A DNA stretch of 64,000 nt from Flavobacterium yafengii (GCF_030010375.1 NZ_JASCRY010000002.1:62001-126000), one strand, 5' to 3'. Counted from the first letter of the stretch, positions 1-9,034 are shown. A program made the numbers and translations. Notes: generated from the sequence alone by a model not told the origin.

Positions 1-1697
1 TCGTATTTTATAAATTGTTGACCTTGTCTGGTAGCCGTATATTTTCGAAGACCTAATTCTACTAATGCATCAACACCCATATTTACAGCGCTATATAAAG
101 TTTCTCTATAAATATGTTCCACTTTATGATCGATTAATTCGTAAGCATCATTTCGGTTTCGGGCACGAGTTAAGATTTTTAAATTTGGAAAGTGCTTTTT
201 TAAGGTTTCAATGACTTGAAGATTTACGGTTGGATTATCTATAGCAGCGATGAAAACTTTAGCATTTTCACAACCGGCAGCTTTCAATAGTTCTAGCCGG
301 GTTGCATCTCCATAATAGACTTTAAAGCCCATCTTCCGTAATAAATCGATTCGGTCTGAATCATAATCCAGAATTGTTGATTTTATTTGGTTTGCTCTTA
401 ATAATCGCCCCACTGTACTTCCAAAATGTCCAAAACCAGCTATAATAACGGGATTGTCTTCGTCAATATAATCATTATCTTTTTTTATTTCTTTTTCCTG
501 AGTTCGGGTGTTTGGATAAATTATTCGCTCATTTATTAGAAGCAAAAAAGGAGTTGCAACCATGCTCATGGCTATGACCGCCATAATTTGATTGGCTAAA
601 ACATTAGGTACAATATTCAATTGCATGCAAAAACTCATGATTACAAAACCAAATTCTCCTGCTTGGCTTAAGCCAAAAGCAAAAAGCAGATTTTGATCCA
701 ATTTCTTTTTGTAAAATCGACTGGTGAAAAATAGCACTATGAATTTTACTAAAGTTAGAATCGCTCCAAAGACAAAAATGAAAAATGGATTGTCAATAAT
801 TAATTGAAAGTTTATTGAGGCACCGACACCCAGAAAAAACAATCCCAAAAGCAATCCTTTAAATGGTGCAATATCACCTTCTAATTCATGACGAAATTCG
901 GAGTTAGCCAATACTACTCCCGCCATAAAAGCACCAAGCGCAGGACTTAATCCAATTAATTGCATCATGTATGAAACACCAACGACCAATAGTAATGCTG
1001 AAGCGGTAAACAATTCCTGTAACCTGGTTTTTGCAATTATGTGTAATAAGGGGACAAATAAAAAGCGACCTGCAAAATAGATTGTCGAAATAATTCCAAT
1101 TACGATTACCGTTTGTAACCAACTCGCATATCCCGTAATTAATGATTGTGGTGCATCATTTGTTGCTTCAAGATTGACTGTTGACAAAAGTGGTAAAAAG
1201 GCTAAAATTGGGATTACTGCTATATCTTGAAAAAGTAAAACAGCAAATGAGGAGCGTCCCACGGAAGTATTTGACAATCCTTTTTCTTTTAAAGTTTGCA
1301 ATACAATAGCAGTAGAAGACAAAGCTAATGCCAGTGAAATTGCTAATGTAGTTTCCCACTTCCAGTCCATAAAAAAAAGACATCCGATAAATAGAATAAG
1401 AGTGGTTCCTATCAATTGCAAAGATCCCATTCCAAGAATAAACTTCCGCATTTTCCAAAATTTGCTTGGTTCTAATTCTAAACCAATTAAAAATAACATC
1501 ATTACAACGCCAAATTCAGCAAAATGCATAATATCCTGACCTTCCTGACCAATAAAACCAAGTACATAGGGACCAATCACTATTCCGGCCAATAAATAGC
1601 CTAAAATAGAACTCAAACCTAATTTTTTAGCAATAGGTACACAAATTACCGCAGCTGTTAAATAAATGATTGCCTGAAGTAAAAAATTCGTATCCAT
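1..1697 (-). CDS. kefC: KefC-type K+/H+ antiporter with RCK domain (3' end outside window)
   Basis: Inner-membrane CPA2 monovalent cation/proton antiporter, expected to let K+ out in exchange for H+ under electrophile stress. About 565 codons are read from an ATG at 1697; the C-terminus runs off the left edge. The first ~380 residues are a series of membrane helices. Near residue 415 a RCK/TrkA-N Rossmann fold begins with GFGHFGSTVG and continues through a GDATR motif typical of these NAD-binding domains. It lies 1 bp downstream of the kefF-like gene, the same order as kefF-kefC in Escherichia coli, so the two are surely co-transcribed. Family assignment is firm. Gating by glutathione is doubtful here because the window carries bacillithiol synthesis. 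Confidence 0.9.
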   Translation of the reverse strand, partial: MDTNFLLQAIIYLTAAVICVPIAKKLGLSSILGYLLAGIVIGPYVLGFIGQEGQDIMHFAEFGVVMMLFLIGLELEPSKFWKMRKFILGMGSLQLIGTTLILFIGCLFFMDWKWETTLAISLALALSSTAIVLQTLKEKGLSNTSVGRSSFAVLLFQDIAVIPILAFLPLLSTVNLEATNDAPQSLITGYASWLQTVIVIGIISTIYFAGRFLFVPLLHIIAKTRLQELFTASALLLVVGVSYMMQLIGLSPALGAFMAGVVLANSEFRHELEGDIAPFKGLLLGLFFLGVGASINFQLIIDNPFFIFVFGAILTLVKFIVLFFTSRFYKKKLDQNLLFAFGLSQAGEFGFVIMSFCMQLNIVPNVLANQIMAVIAMSMVATPFLLLINERIIYPNTRTQEKEIKKDNDYIDEDNPVIIAGFGHFGSTVGRLLRANQIKSTILDYDSDRIDLLRKMGFKVYYGDATRLELLKAAGCENAKVFIAAIDNPTVNLQVIETLKKHFPNLKILTRARNRNDAYELIDHKVEHIYRETLYSAVNMGVDALVELGLRKYTATRQGQQFIKY

Positions 1698-1698
1698 A

Positions 1699-2304
1699 TT
1701 AAGTCAGTATTGTTGCAAACCATTCATTCAAATAGTGGTGTTGCAAAATTTCATCCGTATCTAAATTATTGTTTTCTAAATAGTCCAAAAAATAACCATA
1801 AATCAAACCATTTTTTTCATAATCTTCCTTTTCCATATTATGTGTTCCATGTACTACAAAAGGTGGTAAATAAATCATATTACACACTTTTGCAGTTTGG
1901 TTAAAGGGTTCCAATAATTCAAGAATACTATAGCGATCACTACCCGTTTCACAATAATTTTCCTTATTGCCTCCAGTTGTAATGACCTGAAAAATAATTT
2001 TATCCTGTAGCGCTTTACCCTTTTTTCCATAAGCCCAGTTATGTTCCAGCACCATATCAATCCATTGCTTCATCAATGGCGGACAACTATACCAGTACAT
2101 GGGATGATGCCAAATAATAATATCATGCTTACTTAATAAATCCTGTTCGTATTTTACATCAATATCAAAATCGGGATATTGCTCATATAAATCATGAAAA
2201 GTGATGTTTTCTGAATCGGGAATATTCTCCACCAAAGCTTTATTCGCATGAGATTTCTCGAATAGCGGATGCGAAAATAGGATTAAGATTTTATTTTTTG
2301 GCAT
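1699..2304 (-). CDS. kefF: KefF-type NAD(P)H:quinone oxidoreductase, ancillary subunit of KefC
   Basis: 201-residue cytoplasmic flavodoxin-like protein of the NQO1/KefF/YwrO family. The N-terminus ILILFSHPLFEKSHANKAL is the FMN/FAD-binding segment, and IIWHHPMYWYSCPPLMKQW with EHNWAYG gives the typical flavin- and partner-binding loops. In Escherichia coli KefF binds KefC, activates it, and reduces quinones and other electrophiles. The adjacent downstream kefC supports the same pairing. The nearest other members are general modulator-of-drug-activity oxidoreductases, but the operon context favours KefF. Confidence 0.88.
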   Translation of the reverse strand: MPKNKILILFSHPLFEKSHANKALVENIPDSENITFHDLYEQYPDFDIDVKYEQDLLSKHDIIIWHHPMYWYSCPPLMKQWIDMVLEHNWAYGKKGKALQDKIIFQVITTGGNKENYCETGSDRYSILELLEPFNQTAKVCNMIYLPPFVVHGTHNMEKEDYEKNGLIYGYFLDYLENNNLDTDEILQHHYLNEWFATILT

Positions 2305-2450
2305 GAAATTTATTTTAACTATTTAAAAGAATTATTGTATCGATTTACAATGTTTTAATGAAAATAAAACTGGTCTAAGGTATAAAATATTGCTTAATCT
2401 TAATAATTTACAATCGTTCAAATACTTTTTTTAAAGTAATAAACAGAAAA

Positions 2451-2489
2451 TCCCGTCAAAACAAAATCTAAAATTTAGTTCAGACGGGA
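2451..2489 (-). terminator. Intrinsic terminator after the 2561-4801 antiporter gene
   Basis: Seven-base arms TCCCGTC (2451-2457) and GACGGGA (2483-2489) flank an AT-rich loop. On the minus strand the stem is followed by TTTTCTGTTT. It lies about 70 bp past the antiporter stop codon and upstream of kefF. Confidence 0.6.
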
Positions 2490-2560
2490 TATATTTAAAA
2501 GCTATCTTTTGTATTACAAGAATCTAAAGAATAGAATTCAAAAAAATAAATCTCCTTTAT

Positions 2561-4801
2561 TTAATTTTTGGAAAGATTAGCTAATAATTTTTTACTGCCC
2601 ACAATCCAAAGAATATCGTTTTTTTCTAAAATCAATTTTGATTCTGGATTGAGAATTCTTTTTCCTCCTCTTTCCAAACCAACAATCAAGCCACGTGTTT
2701 TTTCACGTAATTCAGAATCCCGTATGCTTTTTCCAATAAATGCTTCATTTATAAGTTCTAACTGCTGTAAAACAATATCAGATTGAGTGGGGGTTGGTGG
2801 AATATCAATTTCATTTTGATCCAAATATTTTTTAAATGCGGCCACTTGTAAGTCGGTTCCAATGACACAAATTTCATCTCCGGGAAATAATCTTTCGTTT
2901 CTGCTGGGAATATTAATGGTAATTTCACCACGCTTGATGAAAGCGATATTAATTCCTAATTGTTCCCGAATACTTAATTTTTCTAATGTTTTTCCAGCAA
3001 TATTTGAGGTTGGAGCAACTTCAAAAGTAGTCATGTGACCATCCCAAGGTGTTAAATCACTACGACTTCTTACCGCTTTTTTAATTTCTCTGGCATTTAA
3101 ATTTTTCAAAAAATGATCTTCAATTTTGTGATATTGCGCATTTAATTTTTTTGGAAAAATAAAATAAACCACAACGGCAGCAATCAGCATTATAAAAGCG
3201 ATTCCAGGAGAGAAAAAGATATTTAATAAAAATCCAATATAAAAAAGGGCTAATACCATTCGTAGCAAAATCATCATCAGTATTGGTCCGCGATATTTAC
3301 GTTCTTCTCTCAAAATAGCTACTTCTTTTGCCGCTACACGTCGCAAGGATAACGCCCATAAAAAAGGAGATATTATTACGATTGTAATTAATGCCGCGAA
3401 TATGTTTCCAAATTGTGATCCTTGAACTAAAGGCAGAATGAATTTTGATGAAAGTAAAATGACAGCCACGATAATTACGGAATGGATAATCACCTGCGTC
3501 AGAAACGCACGTACGACTATTTGCCAGTTGCTTACTAATTTTATGGATTGCGCATTAGCACTATATCTTTCAATTTTTTTAATCCATTTTCTAGGCAGTT
3601 TTTTTTCCAGATATTCCGAAAATGGAGTGGAGAATTTGACCATAAAAGGAGTCGTAAAAGCCGTCACTGCTGATACAGCCACTACAATTGGATAAAGAAA
3701 ATCACTGGTTACATTCAATGTCATTCCCAGTGTTGCAATAATAAAGGAGAATTCCCCAATTTGCGATAAACTCATTCCGGTTTGCACCGATTGTTTCAGA
3801 GGTTGCCCTGAAAGTAAAGCACCAATTGTTGAACTTACGGATTGTCCTATAATCACTACGAATGTCAAAATAGCGACAGGCAAAGCATATTCGGTCAATG
3901 TATCTGGATTAATTAGCATACCAACCGATACAAAGAAAACCGCACCAAAAAGGTCTTTAACAGGTTTAACTAAATGCTCGATGTGCTCCGCCTGAGTTGT
4001 TTCGGCAATGATGGAACCCATGATGAAAGCACCTAATGCAGGAGAAAAACCAACATTGGCAGCAAGAATAACCATCATTAAACACAAAGCAAGTGAGATG
4101 ATTAAAAGCATTTCGTCAGTCAATATGTTTTTGGCTTTTTTAAGTAAAGTCGGGATAAAAAAGATACCTCCAACAAACCATATTGTCAAGAAAAAGATCA
4201 GTTTAAGAACGGATTGTAACAGCTCTCCACCCGAAAACTGTTGACTCACGGCAATTGTAGAAAGTAATACCATCATCAAAATGGCAACTAGATCTTGAAC
4301 AATGAGAGAACCGATAACTATTCCCGCAAATTTTTGGGTTTTTACTCCGAGTTCATCAAATGTTTTCAGAATAATAGTGGTAGATGAAATTGAAAGAATA
4401 ACTCCTAAAAAGATACTGTCCATCTGTTTCCAGCCAATCCATTGGCCGGCTAAATACCCGATGGCAACCATCGAAATAATTTGTGTTACAGCAGTAATAG
4501 ATGCAGTTCCACCCACTTTCATCAGTTTCTTAAAACTAAATTCCAGCCCCAAACTAAATAATAAAAAGATTACTCCAATCTCTGCCCAAACTTCTACGCT
4601 TTTAATGTCTTTTATCGAAGGGAAAAAATCAAAATGATTTCCTGCCAAAAATCCGGCAATTAAATACCCCAGAACGAGAGGCTGTTTTATTTTTTTAAAT
4701 AACAAAACTGCTACAGCAGCTGTCATAAGAATTAATCCTAAATCACTAATTAAAGGTTGTAAGTGGTGTGATACATTTGCTACTGTTTCTGCGGTATTCA
4801 T
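2561..4801 (-). CDS. CPA2 cation:proton antiporter with two C-terminal RCK_C domains
   Basis: 746-residue inner-membrane Na+(K+)/H+ antiporter of the KefB/NhaS3 superfamily. Residues ~15-400 form the Na_H_exchanger fold (PLVLGYLIAGFLAGNHFD at the start, FSPALGAFIMGSIIAET and SLSQIGEFSFIIATLG further on), followed by extra helices to ~560. Two TrkA_C/RCK_C modules follow (~590-660 and ~675-746); each ends in the typical GDEICVIG or NDILWIVG strand. No TrkA_N Rossmann domain is present, unlike the neighbouring KefC. The RCK_C pair may bind a nucleotide or an ion as regulator, which is inference. The gene seems to be a single unit with its own terminator; start ATG at 4801. Confidence 0.85.
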   Translation of the reverse strand: MNTAETVANVSHHLQPLISDLGLILMTAAVAVLLFKKIKQPLVLGYLIAGFLAGNHFDFFPSIKDIKSVEVWAEIGVIFLLFSLGLEFSFKKLMKVGGTASITAVTQIISMVAIGYLAGQWIGWKQMDSIFLGVILSISSTTIILKTFDELGVKTQKFAGIVIGSLIVQDLVAILMMVLLSTIAVSQQFSGGELLQSVLKLIFFLTIWFVGGIFFIPTLLKKAKNILTDEMLLIISLALCLMMVILAANVGFSPALGAFIMGSIIAETTQAEHIEHLVKPVKDLFGAVFFVSVGMLINPDTLTEYALPVAILTFVVIIGQSVSSTIGALLSGQPLKQSVQTGMSLSQIGEFSFIIATLGMTLNVTSDFLYPIVVAVSAVTAFTTPFMVKFSTPFSEYLEKKLPRKWIKKIERYSANAQSIKLVSNWQIVVRAFLTQVIIHSVIIVAVILLSSKFILPLVQGSQFGNIFAALITIVIISPFLWALSLRRVAAKEVAILREERKYRGPILMMILLRMVLALFYIGFLLNIFFSPGIAFIMLIAAVVVYFIFPKKLNAQYHKIEDHFLKNLNAREIKKAVRSRSDLTPWDGHMTTFEVAPTSNIAGKTLEKLSIREQLGINIAFIKRGEITINIPSRNERLFPGDEICVIGTDLQVAAFKKYLDQNEIDIPPTPTQSDIVLQQLELINEAFIGKSIRDSELREKTRGLIVGLERGGKRILNPESKLILEKNDILWIVGSKKLLANLSKN

Positions 4802-4913
4802 AGGCGTTTACTTATTTTTAAGGTTTTTGAGTATATTGGTAAGATATAAAAAAACTTTAATTTTTTAAGCATTATTAGAGCTAAATGTCGCTTTTTATGA
4901 TTTTTTTAGCAAT

Positions 4914-4959
4914 AAAAAACCCGTTGAAAAGAATTTTTATCTCTTTTCAACGGGTTTTT
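4914..4959 (-). terminator. Intrinsic terminator of purB
   Basis: Long near-perfect hairpin with arms ACCCGTTGAAAAG and CTTTTCAACGGGT and runs of A/T on both flanks. It begins ~25 bp after the purB stop codon, and the A-run reads as T-run on the minus strand. It may act in both directions. Confidence 0.85.
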
Positions 4960-4984
4960 ATAAATTAGAATAATTTCTTAAAAC

Positions 4985-6331
4985 TTATATTCCTAAGAAA
5001 TTACTTGGAGTGATTTGCATCAACTCTGCTTTAATTTCATCCGAAACTTCTAAAGTTGCTATAAAACCGTGAATTGCTTTTTTATCAATCGCTTCATTAG
5101 TTCTTGTTAAGCCTTTCAAAGCTTCATACGGGTTAGGATATGCTTCACGACGTAAAATAGTTTGAATCGCTTCAGCAACGACTGCCCAGTTTTTCTCTAA
5201 ATCTTCATGGAATTTTGGTTCGTTCAATAACAATTTGTTCAATCCTTTCAAAGTAGCTTCAAAAGCGATTAGCGTGTGTCCAATTGGTACACCAATATTT
5301 CTCAAAACCGTACTATCCGTTAAATCACGTTGTAATCTTGATAACGGTAATTTAGCTGATAAATGTTCGAAAATAGCATTGGCAATTCCTAAATTTCCTT
5401 CTGAATTTTCAAAATCAATTGGGTTCACTTTGTGTGGCATTGCCGAAGAACCTATTTCTCCCGCTTTGATTTTTTGTTTGAAATATTCCATTGAAACATA
5501 CGTCCAAATATCTCGGTCTAAATCGATGATAATCGTATTTATTCTTTTCAAAGCATCAAAAAATGCAGCGAAATGATCGTAATGTTCAATTTGCGTAGTA
5601 GGAAAGGAGTGGTGTAAACCAAGGTTTTCCTCCACAAATTTCCCGCCGAATTTTCTCCAGTCAATTTGAGGATACGCCACGTGATGCGCATTGTAATTTC
5701 CTGTTGCTCCGCCAAATTTAGCTGCAAAAGGAACATTAAACAACAAACGCATTTGCTCTTCTAAACGCTCTACAAAAACACCAATTTCCTTACCCAAACG
5801 CGTTGGAGAAGCCGGCTGTCCATGCGTACGGGCAAGCATTGGAATATCCTTCCATTCGATGCTTAAATCTTTCAATTTTGAAGTTAAAGTAATCAAAGAA
5901 GGCATGTATACTTTCTCGAAAGCTTCTTTTGTAGATAGCGGAATCGCCGTATTATTAATATCTTGAGAAGTCAATCCAAAGTGGATAAACTCTTTATATT
6001 CTGATAATCCTAGTTTTTCAAAAGCATCTTTGATGAAGTATTCCACCGCTTTTACATCGTGGTTGGTTACTTTCTCTGTTTCTTTGATCCAAAGGGCATC
6101 TTCAGTAGAGAAGTTTTTATAAATGTTGCGTAAGCTTTCGAATAAATCTGGGTTTACGTTTTTTAGTTGTGGCAAAGGCACTTCGCACAAAGCAATGAAA
6201 TATTCAATTTCAACCAATACGCGGTATTTGATTAAGGCTTCTTCAGAGAAAAATGGAGCCAGTGAAATAGTCTTGTTTCTATATCTTCCGTCGATTGGCG
6301 ATATAGCATTCAATTCGTTTAAAGTAGTCAT
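4985..6331 (-). CDS. purB: Adenylosuccinate lyase
   Basis: 448-residue cytosolic enzyme of de novo purine synthesis. It removes fumarate from SAICAR and from adenylosuccinate. The fumarase/aspartase superfamily signature SSAMPHKVNPIDFEN is present near residue 290, with the catalytic Ser in its mobile loop, and TSQDINNTAIP carries the substrate-binding region. N-terminus LNAISPIDGRYRNKT is typical of the short PurB type of Gammaproteobacteria and Bacteroidota, and the length fits. Monocistronic with a strong terminator; the start at 6331 is the only ATG before the conserved ISPIDGRY. Confidence 0.96.
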   Translation of the reverse strand: MTTLNELNAISPIDGRYRNKTISLAPFFSEEALIKYRVLVEIEYFIALCEVPLPQLKNVNPDLFESLRNIYKNFSTEDALWIKETEKVTNHDVKAVEYFIKDAFEKLGLSEYKEFIHFGLTSQDINNTAIPLSTKEAFEKVYMPSLITLTSKLKDLSIEWKDIPMLARTHGQPASPTRLGKEIGVFVERLEEQMRLLFNVPFAAKFGGATGNYNAHHVAYPQIDWRKFGGKFVEENLGLHHSFPTTQIEHYDHFAAFFDALKRINTIIIDLDRDIWTYVSMEYFKQKIKAGEIGSSAMPHKVNPIDFENSEGNLGIANAIFEHLSAKLPLSRLQRDLTDSTVLRNIGVPIGHTLIAFEATLKGLNKLLLNEPKFHEDLEKNWAVVAEAIQTILRREAYPNPYEALKGLTRTNEAIDKKAIHGFIATLEVSDEIKAELMQITPSNFLGI

Positions 6332-6399
6332 TGTTTAGTTGTTTGTTCGAAAGGCACAAATATAAACCTTTCGAGACAAAATAGAAAACGAATGGTTTT

Positions 6400-7092
6400 T
6401 TAAATAAACGCTGTAAGCTTCTTTTTTAGTATTTTCATTCCTTCAGAAGCCACTTCTGGAATCACATCTAATGGATTTCGAAGATTTGGGATTTTTATGG
6501 GTTTTGGATCAATATAAAAAATAGGTGTTTCTCGCGCTGTGAAATCGATTAATCCAGCCGCAGGATACACTTGTAATGACGTTCCTATAACAGCAAAATA
6601 ATCCGCATTTTGGGTTATTGAAATCGCTTCATCAAGCGCTGGAACTTCTTCACCAAACCAAACGATATGCGGACGCAATTGATTTTTATTCTCATCGAAA
6701 TCACCAAAATTCAAATCGTCCTGCCAATCCAGAATGTAATTTGGATTTTTGGTACTTCTCACTTTTAATAATTCGCCGTGTAAATGCAACACATTAGTAC
6801 TTCCGGCGCGTTCGTGTAAATCATCTACATTTTGTGTGATAATGTGCACCTCAAAATCCTTTTCTAATTCAGCGAGAATTTGATGACCCAAATTAGGTTC
6901 TACTTCCTTGAGTTGTTTTCGTCTTTGATTGTAAAAATCCAGCACCAAAGCCGGGTTTTTATGCCAGCCTTCGGGAGTTGCGACGTCCATAACGTTATGA
7001 CCTTCCCAAAGTCCGTCACTGTCACGGAAAGTTTTTATACCACTCTCGGCACTGATTCCGGCACCAGTCAAAACCACTAATTTCTTTTTCAT
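6400..7092 (-). CDS. cobB: Sir2-family NAD-dependent protein deacylase lacking zinc cysteines
   Basis: 230-residue sirtuin. NAD-binding GAGISAESGIKTFR lies at residues 10-23, TQNVDDLHERAG at ~90, catalytic His in LHLHGE at ~105, IVWFGE at ~143 and GTSLQVYPAAG at ~170. FYNQRRKQL at 53-61 supplies the Tyr and Arg that in CobB and SIRT5 recognise succinyl and malonyl lysine, so desuccinylase/demalonylase activity is the best guess. The four Cys of the zinc module are absent; the whole protein has no Cys. The ~35 residues between the catalytic His and IVWFGE are therefore held by another fold. Start ATG at 7092. Confidence 0.9.
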   Translation of the reverse strand: MKKKLVVLTGAGISAESGIKTFRDSDGLWEGHNVMDVATPEGWHKNPALVLDFYNQRRKQLKEVEPNLGHQILAELEKDFEVHIITQNVDDLHERAGSTNVLHLHGELLKVRSTKNPNYILDWQDDLNFGDFDENKNQLRPHIVWFGEEVPALDEAISITQNADYFAVIGTSLQVYPAAGLIDFTARETPIFYIDPKPIKIPNLRNPLDVIPEVASEGMKILKKKLTAFI

Positions 7093-7108
7093 TATTTTTA
7101 AATATTAA

Positions 7109-7208
7109 GGAACACAGATGACACGGATTAAACAAATTAAAACGGATTTTTTAAAATTTATTTAAAGTGATTTGTGAAAATCCGTTAAATCTGTGTCATC
7201 TGTGTTCT
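7109..7208. repeat. 100-bp nested inverted repeat (dispersed hairpin element)
   Basis: Outer arms GGAACACAGATGACACGGATT (7109-7129) and AATCTGTGTCATCTGTGTTC (7188-7207) pair with one wobble. Inner arms AACGGATTTT (7141-7150) and AAAATCCGTT (7177-7186) pair perfectly. It fills most of the gap between the divergent sirtuin and trmH genes. From memory, similar ATCTGTGTCATCTGTG units are common intergenic repeats in Flavobacterium genomes; this window holds one copy. Confidence 0.8.
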
Positions 7209-7279
7209 ATTTTATTTTAGCTTTTATTAAAAAATAAAACTACTCTTTTTTAGTATTTTTGCCAAAAAAATAACCCGCA

Positions 7280-7942
7280 ATGATTGACATTGATTATCTT
7301 AATTTTCTTGAAAATATCTTAACGGATAACCGCAAAGAAAAATTTCTGAAAGTATTGGAAAACAGAACCAAGCATTTTACGATTGCTGTTGAGGATATTT
7401 TCCAGATGCACAATACGAGCGCGGTGATGCGCAGTTGTGAGATTTTTGGAATTCAGGAATTGAATGTTATCGAGCAGCGTTACGGAAAAAGTATCGATAA
7501 GGAAATTGCCATGGGCGCTCAAAAATGGGTTGATATCAATACATTCGACAGTATTACGAATTGTGTGGATACGTTAAAAAATAAGGGGTATCAAATCATT
7601 GCCACTACGCCACATGAGAATGATTGCTTGATGGATGATTTTGATATTTCGAAACCAAGCGCTTTATTTTTTGGAACAGAAAGAGACGGATTGTCTGAAG
7701 AAATTTTACAACGTGCCGATGGTTTTCTTAAAATCCCGATGGTAGGTTTTACCGAAAGTTTGAATATCTCGGTTTCGGCGGCAATCATCATTCAAAACCT
7801 GACCAATCGATTGCGCAATTCAAACATTGATTGGCATTTATCTGAAAATGAAATTTTAGAAAAGCGTTTGGCTTGGGCCAAAAATTCCATAAAAGATATT
7901 AAGAGAATAGAAGAACGGTATTTTTCTGAAAACGTGAAATAG
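7280..7942 (+). CDS. trmH: tRNA (guanosine-2'-O-)-methyltransferase, SPOUT class
   Basis: 220-residue SpoU/TrmH-family enzyme that methylates the 2'-OH of G18 in tRNA with S-adenosylmethionine. All three SPOUT motifs are visible: HNTSAVMRSCEIFG with catalytic Arg at ~43-56, LFFGTERDGLSEEIL at ~132, and IPMVGFTESLNISVSAAI at ~153-170, which forms the trefoil knot. The last 45 codons (from ~7805) occur a second time at 8906-9034, after the HAD gene; see that entry. The C-terminal tail SENEILEKRLAWAKNSIK is thus probably not the ancestral one in this strain, though the gene itself is intact. Confidence 0.92.
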   Translation: MIDIDYLNFLENILTDNRKEKFLKVLENRTKHFTIAVEDIFQMHNTSAVMRSCEIFGIQELNVIEQRYGKSIDKEIAMGAQKWVDINTFDSITNCVDTLKNKGYQIIATTPHENDCLMDDFDISKPSALFFGTERDGLSEEILQRADGFLKIPMVGFTESLNISVSAAIIIQNLTNRLRNSNIDWHLSENEILEKRLAWAKNSIKDIKRIEERYFSENVK

Positions 7943-8067
7943 TTCTTTCATATAATGGTACGCTAATGTTTTTTATTTTAAAAAATATCATGTAACTTGT
8001 ACTATTTTCACGAAACAAGATACTTTGTCGTATATTTTATTTAACGCATGATTTAAAAAGAAAAACA

Positions 8068-8889
8068 ATGAAAGAATTTAAAAATAGCAACCAAGGTTTA
8101 GTAAATACCACATTGACTGTTGGAGAAGAAGAAATTAGCGCGCCTATTTTAATTTTAAAAGAGGAGACAGACAATAATGAGGAGTACAGCGCTGGTTATT
8201 TACAAAGACCCAAGGTTTTATTTTTTGATGTAAATGAAACGTTGCTGGATCTTAATAGCATGAAAAAAAGTATTGGCGCAGCGCTAGGAGGTCATCCTGA
8301 ATTGATGTCCTTGTGGTTCACTACAATGCTTCAGTATTCATTGGTTACAACAGTAGCAAATCAATATCATGATTTTGGAACAATTGGAGCCGCTGCACTT
8401 ATAATGGTTGCCCACAAAAATGGAATTGATATAACGGATAAACAAGCTAAAGATGCTGTTGCTCCAATTTTATCATTGCCTGCACATCCAGAAGTGAAAG
8501 AAGCTCTCTTACTTTTAAGAAGAGAAGGTTTTAAATTAGTTGCCTTCACTAACTCATCCAATAAAGCGGTAGAAACGCAACTTAAATATGCAGGGATTCA
8601 TGATCTATTTGACGATGTGTTAAGTATAGAAGATGTAAGTAAATTCAAGCCTCATGCAGATACTTATAATTGGGCTGCCAAAAAAATGGGATTAAAACCG
8701 AATGAATGTATGTTGATAGCTGCCCACGGTTGGGATGTTGCCGGTGCAAATTGGGCTGGTTGGCAAACGGCATTTGTTAGCCGTCCTGGACAGCAATTGT
8801 TTCCTCTTGCAAATTTACCTGAAATTAATAAAGAGAATATTTTATCAGTTGCTCAGAAGCTAATTTCAATACCGTTTCAGCAGTTGTAA
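8068..8889 (+). CDS. Haloacid dehalogenase, type II (HAD superfamily), with N-terminal extension
   Basis: 273-residue cytosolic hydrolase. HAD motif I is FFDVNETLLDL with nucleophile Asp54, motif II FTNSS (~165), motif III Lys in SKFKPHADTY (~190), and motif IV AAHGWDVAGANWAGW (~215). The last is diagnostic of L-2-haloacid dehalogenases, which hydrolyse 2-haloalkanoic acids to 2-hydroxy acids. About 46 residues precede the core; they are hydrophilic and unlike the usual family start, but no later in-frame ATG keeps motif I. The gene lies between two copies of the trmH 3' end, which implies it was acquired. The true substrate could be another small organic acid or phosphate. Confidence 0.85.
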   Translation: MKEFKNSNQGLVNTTLTVGEEEISAPILILKEETDNNEEYSAGYLQRPKVLFFDVNETLLDLNSMKKSIGAALGGHPELMSLWFTTMLQYSLVTTVANQYHDFGTIGAAALIMVAHKNGIDITDKQAKDAVAPILSLPAHPEVKEALLLLRREGFKLVAFTNSSNKAVETQLKYAGIHDLFDDVLSIEDVSKFKPHADTYNWAAKKMGLKPNECMLIAAHGWDVAGANWAGWQTAFVSRPGQQLFPLANLPEINKENILSVAQKLISIPFQQL

Positions 8890-8905
8890 TCATTGAAAAT
8901 TAAAG

Positions 8906-9034
8906 AACCGATTGTGTAATTTAAACATTGATTGGCATTTATCCAAAAATGAAATCTTAGAAAAGCGTTTGGCTTGGGCCAAAAAATCCATTAAACGAAT
9001 TGAAGAACGGTATTTTGAGGAAAACCCAAGGTAG
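8906..9034 (+). pseudogene. trmH: Orphan second copy of the trmH 3' end
   Basis: 43 codons in one open frame, starting NRLCNLNIDWHLSKNEILEK and ending in TAG at 9034. They match the last 45 codons of trmH (7280-7942) closely, apart from substitutions and a missing three-codon block (DIK). There is no start or catalytic domain, so it cannot encode a working enzyme. It is best explained as the original trmH end, displaced when the dehalogenase segment entered. Confidence 0.9.

Noticed and set aside
904-1458. Two minus-strand frames of 72 and 96 codons
   Set aside because: Both lie inside the kefC gene in other frames; the kefC frame is continuous from 1697 to the edge, so no frameshift is involved.
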